The notes under the pieces are model-generated. The model had not been told where the DNA came from. It saw only the letters and a program-made list of their open reading frames with translations, and searched no databases. Shown here one piece after another: positions 1-6,576 of a DNA stretch of 64,000 nt. This stretch comes from an uncultured bacterium (GTDB taxonomy: Bacteria > CSSED10-310 > CALFER01): NCBI GenBank assembly GCA_937951895.1, contig CALFER010000047.1, positions 3,851 to 67,850 on the forward strand, given 5' to 3'. A program made the translations under genes and the position numbers. Numbering within the stretch: the stretch's first letter is position 1; every line of letters starts with the position of its first letter.

Positions 1-953
1 GAAAAACTTGCTTTCGCCGATCCCCAAACAGTGAACATGAATTGATCGGGAAGGTTTCCCCATACGACCGAATTGAGCAACTCGGGTGCGGAATACTTGC
101 ACAGTAATCCTCCACCCTCAGCCGCTTCATTTCCGTAAATGGTGCAGTTCGTCAAAGTTGGTGATGAAACACCCGCACAAAAAATCCCTCCACCTAAACT
201 ACTACTATTTTGACCGATAATACAATTAGTCAGAATGGGTGATGAATAATAATCACAGTAGATTCCCCCTCCTTCAAGACCATTGTTTTCACGAATAATA
301 CAATTCGTCAATGTTGGGGACGAGGAGTCAATGCAACATATTGCACCGCCACACCCGCTTTGAGCAAAATTCAATTCGAATGTGCAATTCGTGAAAGAGG
401 GAGTGGAATTATGACAGCAGACTCCACCACCCCACTTATAAGCACCGTTACTGCTTATAACACAGTTAATAAATGAAGGTGAACCTCTTAAACAACAGAC
501 ACCTCCGCCTTCTGCGCCGAGTTGCATCACCCAATCGGCATAGTTATGGGTTATTTTGCAATCTACAATAGTAGGTGAAGAATTGACGATGACCATACCA
601 GAGCCTTGCGTCGAATAAGCATGGGTAATCGTAAAGCCTTGAACGACTACATTAGCGCTATCGTGAGAAATCCAGAATCCCCTACGATCACTACTATGTG
701 GGCCATGGCAATCAATTATGCATGTTTCAGAGCCATTCTCAGAAGTAACTTTAATAGCACGAGAAATACTAATATTTACATTCCCATCCCCAGTATAAGT
801 CCCATCAGCGACCAAAACGGTATCTCCATCCACAGCAACATCGATACCAGCTTGAATAGTCGGTTGCTCAGACGGAACTCGAATCGTTGCAGCAAAAACA
901 CTGCTCGAAAGAATCATTCCAGCAATGCTCAGAATCATTACAGTAAGCTTCAT
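1..953 (-). CDS. Secreted right-handed beta-helix repeat protein, 3' end cut by window edge
   Basis: My own translation of the complementary strand from the ATG at 953 is open to base 1 (317 codons), so the C-terminus lies outside the window. The ATG is preceded by AAGGGGAGT. Residues 1-22 are a signal peptide ending near VFA-A. Residues 26-60 (VPSEQPTIQAGIDVA..GDTVLVADGTYT) are the usual N-terminal cap of pectate-lyase-like parallel beta-helices. From about residue 120 the chain repeats a ~26-residue unit of the form SPTLTNCIIxxN....GGGIxC, at least six times, with a Cys after each Asn and another after each Gly run. Such proteins are exported or surface-bound, and some are polysaccharide lyases or adhesins; no catalytic site is recognisable here. 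Codon use is AT-richer than in the housekeeping genes downstream, which hints at foreign origin. Confidence 0.85.
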   Translation of the reverse strand, partial: MKLTVMILSIAGMILSSSVFAATIRVPSEQPTIQAGIDVAVDGDTVLVADGTYTGDGNVNISISRAIKVTSENGSETCIIDCHGPHSSDRRGFWISHDSANVVVQGFTITHAYSTQGSGMVIVNSSPTIVDCKITHNYADWVMQLGAEGGGVCCLRGSPSFINCVISSNGAYKWGGGVCCHNSTPSFTNCTFELNFAQSGCGGAICCIDSSSPTLTNCIIRENNGLEGGGIYCDYYSSPILTNCIIGQNSSSLGGGIFCAGVSSPTLTNCTIYGNEAAEGGGLLCKYSAPELLNSVVWGNLPDQFMFTVWGSAKASF

Positions 954-1788
954 ATTTTTGACTCCCCTTAAAACTGCTTCACTTCAGACATTTTACAACG
1001 AGTTGCGTTCAATGTCGAAGGAAAGCGCGTTCTGAATCCCACATCTCTCCTAAAACTCGTGCCACGCTGCCACACCTCTCTTAAACACTTGTAAACATTG
1101 ACTCAAAGCGTTGCATACTACAAAACAACAGTTGCAGCACTCGCTGACTTATAGACTATATTTGTTATATTATTCTCATTACAAGCGCTATGCTATGTTC
1201 ATACGTTGTAGACCATCCTGAGCGCTTTTAGAGTGGTTTTAGAAGGGGATGTGCGCCCGCAATATACATTATATTTGACATTATAAAATACTGACAACAA
1301 CTTCAGTTCAAACTTACTTGAGCCGTCGTGTGTGAGAATGTTTCTCATGCTTATCTTTCGGTTTTCGTGCCCATCATGCAATGAGCAATTTCTTTTGAGC
1401 GCCGAGACATATCACGGCAGCGGCGGTTACTGGGAACCAGAAAATCGTGAGTCTGTGCATTAAAACATCTTACCCTGCAGTCGAGAGGGACAGTCAACAA
1501 GTTGCGCTTGTGGGTTCCCTCCGCGCTTCGCGCTCCGGCTGCCCCTCACTTTTACATTGGGTGACATTATGAAGGAACTAATACAGATTGCGTTACTCAT
1601 TGTGCCGGTGGTTTACTTCGCTTCCCACGACAATGAGCGAGAGATGAATAAGATCAGGGCAAGTTTCGGCTCACGACTTCCCAATCTGCTTCAAATTTGA
1701 CGTAGGGCAATCTACTGCCCCCATAAAGTGTTCAATGGCGTATTAATGCCCCTGCCTAACTTCGTATTTCTGCTGCAATTCAGTCTTC
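954..1788. other. 835-bp AT-rich intergenic stretch, no confident gene
   Basis: This stretch lies between the divergently placed upstream ends of one gene and the 3' end of another. It is visibly AT-richer than the rest of the window. A short GC-rich segment near 1515-1545 contains the self-complementary GCGCTTCGCGC. I see no convincing conserved protein on either strand, only a small candidate ORF at 1569-1700. The context suggests decayed or accessory DNA. Confidence 0.5.
1569..1700 (+). CDS. Possible 43-residue membrane peptide
   Basis: ATG at 1569 to TGA at 1700 encodes 43 residues. The N-terminal half is hydrophobic (LIQIALLIVPVVYFA) and the second half is charged (HDNEREMNKIR), the pattern of a single-span small membrane protein. 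There is no clear Shine-Dalgarno sequence (ATTGGGTGACATT precedes the ATG), and I recognise no family. It sits alone in otherwise non-coding accessory DNA, so it may be a chance ORF. Confidence 0.2.
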   Translation: MKELIQIALLIVPVVYFASHDNEREMNKIRASFGSRLPNLLQI

Positions 1789-2949
1789 TTAGATGAGCTG
1801 ATCCACATTGTCAGAATCCGTGATTGGGCTAGTCTGCTTTATTTGAATTTTTAGCTTCTCGGTGAGACCCAGTTCCCAATCTGGAGACATCAGGAGTAGT
1901 GCTTCTTTTGTTCCGCCGCAGCCATAGATGGAATACTCTCTTCGCATCCTCGTGAGGTTTAAATAGGCTTGTGGCTCAGAAGGGAATTGAAGTCCCTGTC
2001 TCACGTAAACACCGTATCGAAGGCCGTCTGTCACAATAAGTCGCCTGCAACCCTCGCGTCCCTTTTTCACTGCGTAGTCCTGGGCTTGTGACCTCGAACT
2101 GAGACAAGCGGAGTTCTTCTGTTTTGCTTCGACTACAACTGCAAGATTCTCATCGTATCGTGGCAGGTGGGAGAAGAGTGCAATGTCAACCTTTTTCCAC
2201 TCGATCGCCATCTTCTGAGGAGTCCAACCAAGAGCTCTGAGAAGAGGAATAGTCAAGTAAGCGATCGTCTCTGACTCCGAAGGATCAATCGCTCGCTGAT
2301 ACCACTTGGCTATCCGGATCAACTCGCCGATCTCATCCACGAGAGACAGAATAGAGTCACTTGCCATCCCGTTGTCGAACAAGTAGTCGGAAATCTCATC
2401 AATGGTAACTGTCCCCGGGTGGGGATCTTCGTTCGACGGAGGCAAGTTCTCAAGCTTGCGGTTGAATTCGGAGGGGCTGATCTCCAATTGGGTAATCCAG
2501 TCTAGGACTACTTGTGAGTCGAGGGATTGGACAGTATCTCCCAGCTTCATCGTGTATGTATCAAATCTCTTTGGGTACCTTGGATCTTGCGGAGCCTTCC
2601 ATAACCAACGAACTCGTCTCACGTGGTGCAAATCCCAACCATCGACATCGCCGAACTCCGAAGACCACTCGTATCCACCAACCGTGATTCCAACTCCAAA
2701 CACATCGGTAGTCCCGATCCTCAAAACCACAATGTCGCCTTCTTTGATTTCTTCACAGAAACGCTTGAGGTCAGTTACCTTGCGAGCTGAAGTTTTCCAC
2801 TCGGCACTCAGAATCTTCGCGCAACTTGGCCACTTTCCAGCGGAGCCTGGACCATTGAGGATTACATCCCATTTTAGACAGAGATCCGCGTAGTTTCTAT
2901 TGGTGTCGCCTGCCGCCACTTGCCAGATCCGCTTCCCTATAATGTCCAT
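1789..2949 (-). CDS. Putative restriction-type nuclease: EVE/PUA-like N-domain plus HsdR-N (PD-(D/E)XK) domain
   Basis: 386 residues; ATG at 2949 with GGGAG ten bases upstream. The N-terminal ~115 residues (GDIVVLRIGTTDVFGVGITVGG, then WDLHHVRRVRWLW) resemble the EVE/PUA-like modules that read modified bases in type IV restriction proteins. Residues ~220-335 resemble the N-terminal nuclease domain of type I restriction subunit R: KKVDIALFSH, a spacer, then VVVEAKQK, with the D and ExK of a PD-(D/E)XK site, followed by QAQDYA and RLIVTDGLRYGVY. There is no helicase motor and no methyltransferase or specificity gene beside it. The likely role is a stand-alone, perhaps modification-dependent, defence nuclease. 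The nuclease-fold call is firmer than the EVE call. It sits in the AT-richer accessory block. Confidence 0.65.
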   Translation of the reverse strand: MDIIGKRIWQVAAGDTNRNYADLCLKWDVILNGPGSAGKWPSCAKILSAEWKTSARKVTDLKRFCEEIKEGDIVVLRIGTTDVFGVGITVGGYEWSSEFGDVDGWDLHHVRRVRWLWKAPQDPRYPKRFDTYTMKLGDTVQSLDSQVVLDWITQLEISPSEFNRKLENLPPSNEDPHPGTVTIDEISDYLFDNGMASDSILSLVDEIGELIRIAKWYQRAIDPSESETIAYLTIPLLRALGWTPQKMAIEWKKVDIALFSHLPRYDENLAVVVEAKQKNSACLSSRSQAQDYAVKKGREGCRRLIVTDGLRYGVYVRQGLQFPSEPQAYLNLTRMRREYSIYGCGGTKEALLLMSPDWELGLTEKLKIQIKQTSPITDSDNVDQLI

Positions 2950-3023
2950 ATTGTGTTCTCTCCCGACCTTCCAGTCTGCTCTTCTGCGTTACTACTCGAC
3001 TAAATCATGTTCACTGATTATCA

Positions 3024-3330
3024 CTAATCGGCAGTTCTTAAAAGCCGGAAACCCACTCCGGGGTAGCGTTCTTCCGGTACGATGCCGCCCGGATGCACCC
3101 GGGGAGAGCCTGATATCGACCAAGGGTAATCCGTCGCCGTATCCTGTTGGATACAACCCAAGCCAGTCCCAACACCATTCTGCAACATTCCCGGGCACAT
3201 CCCCTTCATGGTCCACGGATTGGCGAGCAAAAATCTGGGACTGTCCCGATTGGGTTTCTATTCAACAAGCTGAGCAGGGGAGAGTACCAAAAAGCAGAAT
3301 CCTGCTCGCAATCGAGTACAAAATGTTCCC
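3024..3330 (-). pseudogene. Decayed SUMF1/formylglycine-generating-enzyme-like C-terminal fragment
   Basis: Consecutive pieces of the FGE-sulfatase (SUMF1/EgtB-type) fold appear in different frames of the - strand: WYS..NRNPIGTVP, then GNVAEWCWDWLGLYPTGYG, then TDYPW...SPRV.PGG..EERY..VGFRLLRTAD ending at a TAG. Intact members read GNVWEWC.DW, then RV.RGGSW, then GFR. Here the parts are joined only by frameshifts, the GGSW core is damaged and no start or upstream domain remains. I infer a relic left by deletion and frameshift next to the tRNA genes. Without reads, sequencing error cannot be excluded, but several shifts would be needed. Confidence 0.7.
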
Positions 3331-3393
3331 AAGGTAGTCCCAAGGAATTTTATGGTTGACGTGAAAGTGACCTAAGTCATTGATTTCATTGAG

Positions 3394-3466
3394 CGGTCCC
3401 AACGGGATTCGAACCCGTGTTAGCGGATTGAGAGCCCGCCGTCCTGGGCCTCTAGACGATGGGACC
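3394..3466 (-). tRNA. tRNA-Glu (anticodon CTC)
   Basis: The complement folds as a cloverleaf. A 7-bp acceptor stem (GGTCCCA with TGGGACC) and T-arm CGGG-TTCGAAT-CCCG are visible. The anticodon arm is GCGGG-CTCTCAA-TCCGC, giving anticodon CTC. No CCA is encoded. It lies 14 bp from the tRNA-Gln gene and is probably co-transcribed with it. Confidence 0.95.
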
Positions 3467-3480
3467 GGGCAAAAAAAAAG

Positions 3481-3553
3481 CTGAGGAGGAAGGACTCGAA
3501 CCTTCAGTTGCCTGATCCAGAGTCAGGAGCCTTACCAATTTGGCCACTCCTCA
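3481..3553 (-). tRNA. tRNA-Gln (anticodon CTG)
   Basis: The complement folds as a cloverleaf with acceptor TGAGGAG/CTCCTCA and T-arm GAAGG-TTCGAGT-CCTTC. The anticodon arm CCTGA-CTCTGGA-TCAGG gives anticodon CTG. It is the upstream member of a Gln-Glu pair. Confidence 0.95.
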
Positions 3554-3769
3554 ACGCAGTCATTTGATCTAGCAAATCCACTTCTCGAAATCAACATTTT
3601 TCACCGCACCACCCCGCGACATCCCCTCCCGAACACCCCAATCGCCCCTTATCAGCCATTCTCCGCTAAAAAATCAATGCCGATTCATCCGACACATCGC
3701 GAAGTTTCGCGCAGATGTTTTCCGCAGCTCCAGTCACCCGCTCAATCCTTCTTTTTTCGATAATCAAAG

Positions 3770-4318
3770 CTACTTGGAAATGTGGTACGACCCGTCGCTC
3801 GATCGACTCAACGCAACATTGCGCGTCAACAACCGCAGCGTATTGATCAACGCCTCATACACAAATTTGGGAATCGGATCCGGATAGATCCCTATCTCGA
3901 CGGTCTCACCGCAATGAGGACACTTGGCGGCTTCCCACGCGATCCTCTTCTCCGGAACCTCATACCCCAACCGCATCCGCGTCGTCGAATCCTCGGCGAA
4001 AAAATGCATGATCTTCAAATCATGACAGACGGCGTTCAGCTGACTCAGCTCATCCCGCCCGATCTGGCCGTCTTTTACCACACAATCAAACGCAGCCCGA
4101 ATGGCAGTCTGAATGGCGGCGAGATCCTTCTGGATCCGTTCGAGCGGCCAGGTCGCGATTCCGAGTTTGAAGGCTTTGACTTTCCGATCGTAGGTCACGC
4201 GTTCCCTGGGTTCGGTCTTTTTCAACATGTCGATCAGGGCCTTGGAATCTTCAACATGAAGATTCAGAAAAGCCATGACGGTCTCAAGAAATTGCTTGTA
4301 AGTCTCGATCGAACCCAT
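3770..4318 (-). CDS. Conserved hypothetical protein with a single CPHCG motif
   Basis: 182 residues from the ATG at 4318, chosen because GGAGGG lies five bases upstream; a longer in-frame start at 4360 lacks such a site. The protein is soluble and mostly helical, with no signal peptide. A CPHCGETVEIG motif near residue 137 looks like half a zinc ribbon, and there is no second CxxC to complete it, so any metal site would need dimerisation or other ligands. I do not recognise the family. It is followed at 54 bp distance by nothing obviously related; GDPD lies upstream on the same strand and may share its transcript. Confidence 0.7.
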   Translation of the reverse strand: MGSIETYKQFLETVMAFLNLHVEDSKALIDMLKKTEPRERVTYDRKVKAFKLGIATWPLERIQKDLAAIQTAIRAAFDCVVKDGQIGRDELSQLNAVCHDLKIMHFFAEDSTTRMRLGYEVPEKRIAWEAAKCPHCGETVEIGIYPDPIPKFVYEALINTLRLLTRNVALSRSSDGSYHISK

Positions 4319-4371
4319 AATTCCCTCCAATGACCGACAGAACATACCCTCTCTGCTCAAAGGCCCATTTA

Positions 4372-5172
4372 TTATATTGATCCGTCAAAAGCAAACTCTT
4401 TTTTTCGTTCAATCCATAATCGGGGATGATTGGTGATAATCCGATCCACCCACTCGAACCTCGGATGATTCATCACATCCGGATCATCCATCGGCCAGGC
4501 CGCCAGTTGCCGTCGCCGCCCGATCCATCGCTCAGCCCCCGGCAACATAATCGCCTCCCATGCCGCATCGATCCCCGCAGGCCGGATCAACCCCTCAAAC
4601 CGGGGCACCCGGAAAAACGGATTCGTCGCCCGATTCGTCACGATCAACGCTCTTGGAAACGCACCGGCCAAAACCCTCATCATGACCAATGCGGCATGAA
4701 AGAATGAACTGATCCAGATGGACGACGGATCGATCCGGCGCTCCCGAACCACCCTGCGAAGCAGCCTCGAAACCGCTCCACCAAGCTCAGCAGCATCTCG
4801 AATCGCCCCGCATTTCAATTCGATGTGGATCTCACCGCACCCGCCATATTTCTCCAGTACATCTCGCAGCGCCGGAGGAGATTGATGGTCGTGTCGCGAG
4901 TCGAATCGGTTGAGCAGTCGGATGGCGCGGATCTCTTCCCAGGAAAGAGCCGATACCGGCGCATCGATCGAGGCTGTGCGTGTCAGATTTGCATCATGAA
5001 TGACGACCGGGATTCTGTCGCGGGATAACCGGACATCGAGCTCGATTCCGTCTGCACCTTGTTCAAACGCCAGATCGAACGCCGAAATCGTGTTTTCGGG
5101 CGCTTCCCCGGATGCACCGCGATGTGCGATGATCAACCTGCGTTTACTTTGAGTCTTCTTTGCACTATACAT
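4372..5172 (-). CDS. Glycerophosphodiester phosphodiesterase
   Basis: 266 residues, typical of cytoplasmic UgpQ-type GDPD enzymes, which hydrolyse glycerophosphodiesters from phospholipid turnover to glycerol-3-phosphate and an alcohol. The TIM-barrel signature is clear: IIAHRGASGEAPENT at residues 14-28 (catalytic His-Arg and the Glu-Asn pair), GIELDVRLSRDRIPVVIHD at 41-59 (metal-binding Glu/Asp and the second catalytic His), and EIHIELK near 117. There is no signal peptide, so it acts inside the cell. It is divergent from the PDZ membrane protein at 5208, with only 35 bp between start codons. Confidence 0.9.
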   Translation of the reverse strand: MYSAKKTQSKRRLIIAHRGASGEAPENTISAFDLAFEQGADGIELDVRLSRDRIPVVIHDANLTRTASIDAPVSALSWEEIRAIRLLNRFDSRHDHQSPPALRDVLEKYGGCGEIHIELKCGAIRDAAELGGAVSRLLRRVVRERRIDPSSIWISSFFHAALVMMRVLAGAFPRALIVTNRATNPFFRVPRFEGLIRPAGIDAAWEAIMLPGAERWIGRRRQLAAWPMDDPDVMNHPRFEWVDRIITNHPRLWIERKKEFAFDGSI

Positions 5173-5207
5173 CGAAATGGCTCCATTGAGGCGTCAAGAC
5201 AATCATC

Positions 5208-6278
5208 ATGCACACCGCCCGGCACAACTTCAAGCTGTTCCACCCCATCGGGATTCTTTTCAGCTGCCTGTTGCTCTCCCTCAATATCACAGGCTCTCTC
5301 GACGCCATCCAAACCCCGATCACGCAATTCACCCTCGACGCTCGACATGCCGTGACCGATGTCGAGCCGGGAAGTCCGGAGTCAATCGCCGGAATGCGCA
5401 CAGGCGACGAGATTCTCGAGGTGAACGGATCGCCACTCGCATCGTTTTCCCCGTTTGATGGCTCAAAAATGCGGATCGGGAGCAGCACACACTATCGAAT
5501 TCGCCGATCCGATGGATCGATTTCGGACATCCACGTGACCTGGAACGAACTGACGCCGGCGAGAAAAATCCGAATCGTCATGAATGCAGTCTTCACATGC
5601 GTTGTCCTTGGAATCGCGCTGACCGTGCTGCTCATGACCCCCCCTTCCACAAATGCACTCCTCTTCTTTTTCCTGTCCATGTTCTACGTTTTTTTTAAAA
5701 TGAATCACCCGCACTTCGATCACGAAATCATTGCGCGTCTGTATCAGGCCGTCTACCTGTTCGCCTTTTTCCTGATACCATCGTTTTTCGTCCATTTCTG
5801 CAGCCGATTTCCGAAGCTCAACCACCTGATCCACGGAAAACGAAGCCGGACACGCTGGATTTACATCCCACCCGTCATTCTCGCCATCCCCGCTGCACTA
5901 TCGAACTGGATCCATGCCTCCGACATCGACGCACAATCGGTGGTGACACAAATCATCCTGCTGCAGGGTTTTCTGATCTGGCTGGTGTACCTCGTTCTGG
6001 GAAGCATGATGCTGATCCACGGATTTTTCCGAATTCGCTCACGCCACCTCTCCCGCCGCTGCGTTCTCGTGTTCTATTCCCTCATACTCGCGGTTTCTCC
6101 CTACCTGTTCACCGGTGTCCTCGATGTCCTCTTTCACAAAACCATCAGCGCGGATCTGGTCGGCATGTTGCTCTTCCTTCCATTCCCGATCGCACTGGGC
6201 TATGCCGTGCTCTACGGCGACGATCGTGAAGACGGAATCCCATGGTTGATCGATCAGTTTCTGAATCCTTCCAGTTGA
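5208..6278 (+). CDS. PDZ domain protein with seven transmembrane segments
   Basis: 356 residues. An N-terminal hydrophobic segment (residues ~12-30) acts as signal or anchor. It is followed by a PDZ-like domain at ~40-105 (VTDVEPGSPESIAGMRTGDEILEVNG is diagnostic, quoted as VEPGSPESIAGMRTGDEI). Seven hydrophobic helices follow between about 125 and 342, with a short C-terminal tail. The PDZ part would be outside the cytoplasm and the helices form the body of the protein. No protease, kinase or cyclase domain follows. Similar PDZ-7TM modules occur at the N-terminus of signalling proteins, so this may be a stripped-down sensor. Function unknown. Confidence 0.75.
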   Translation: MHTARHNFKLFHPIGILFSCLLLSLNITGSLDAIQTPITQFTLDARHAVTDVEPGSPESIAGMRTGDEILEVNGSPLASFSPFDGSKMRIGSSTHYRIRRSDGSISDIHVTWNELTPARKIRIVMNAVFTCVVLGIALTVLLMTPPSTNALLFFFLSMFYVFFKMNHPHFDHEIIARLYQAVYLFAFFLIPSFFVHFCSRFPKLNHLIHGKRSRTRWIYIPPVILAIPAALSNWIHASDIDAQSVVTQIILLQGFLIWLVYLVLGSMMLIHGFFRIRSRHLSRRCVLVFYSLILAVSPYLFTGVLDVLFHKTISADLVGMLLFLPFPIALGYAVLYGDDREDGIPWLIDQFLNPSS

Positions 6279-6303
6279 CCGTGAACGACGGTGTTGTTAG
6301 CAT
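6275..6303 (+). promoter_or_regulatory. Sigma-70-type promoter for the pur operon
   Basis: TTGACC, a 17-bp spacer, then TAGCAT at 6298-6303. Transcription would begin near 6310, just ahead of the GGAGG at 6316-6320 that serves the first gene of the operon. It overlaps the stop codon of the preceding gene. Confidence 0.5.
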
Positions 6304-6327
6304 CGCTTTTCTTCTGGAGGACCCGGC

Positions 6328-6576
6328 GTGACAGAATCCCGACGTACTATCTGTCTCAATTGCGCCTGGCGGCATGACTGTAAACGGCGATTCTCGCAAC
6401 AATCATCGCATTCCGCCCGGCTCTGCCCGGATTTCACGCGGGACGTGACGCTCCCGATCGATTCATCCGAAGCGACGGAAGGTGAGACTCCCCCTGCGAG
6501 AAAACGCATCATTGATCTGGACCGGGATTTCGATCCTGCGAATCGAGAGAAACTCGAAAAGGAGAGTGAAGATTGA
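6328..6576 (+). CDS. Small four-Cys protein coupled to purL
   Basis: 82 residues; GTG start at 6328 with GGAGG eight bases upstream. The N-terminal third carries a CLNCAWRHDC motif and, after a short basic stretch, LCPDFTRD, giving four cysteines (CxxC-x6-C, then C-P-D-F) that could bind zinc or an iron-sulphur cluster. The C-terminal half is acidic and probably disordered. Its stop codon overlaps the purL TTG start (TTGA), so the two are translationally coupled. I recall small proteins of this CxxC..CPDF type as conserved hypotheticals, but no function is known to me. A role linked to the oxygen- or metal-sensitive state of purine synthesis would be speculation. Confidence 0.75.
   Translation: MTESRRTICLNCAWRHDCKRRFSQQSSHSARLCPDFTRDVTLPIDSSEATEGETPPARKRIIDLDRDFDPANREKLEKESED

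Noticed and set aside
1050..1070. TGGCACG on the - strand upstream of the beta-helix gene, as a sigma-54 promoter
   Set aside because: The -12 element reads AG where GC is required, so the essential half of the promoter is missing.
1199..1381. 60-codon ORF on the - strand
   Set aside because: No family resemblance, no ribosome-binding site, and Lys/Ser-rich sequence typical of AT-rich non-coding DNA.
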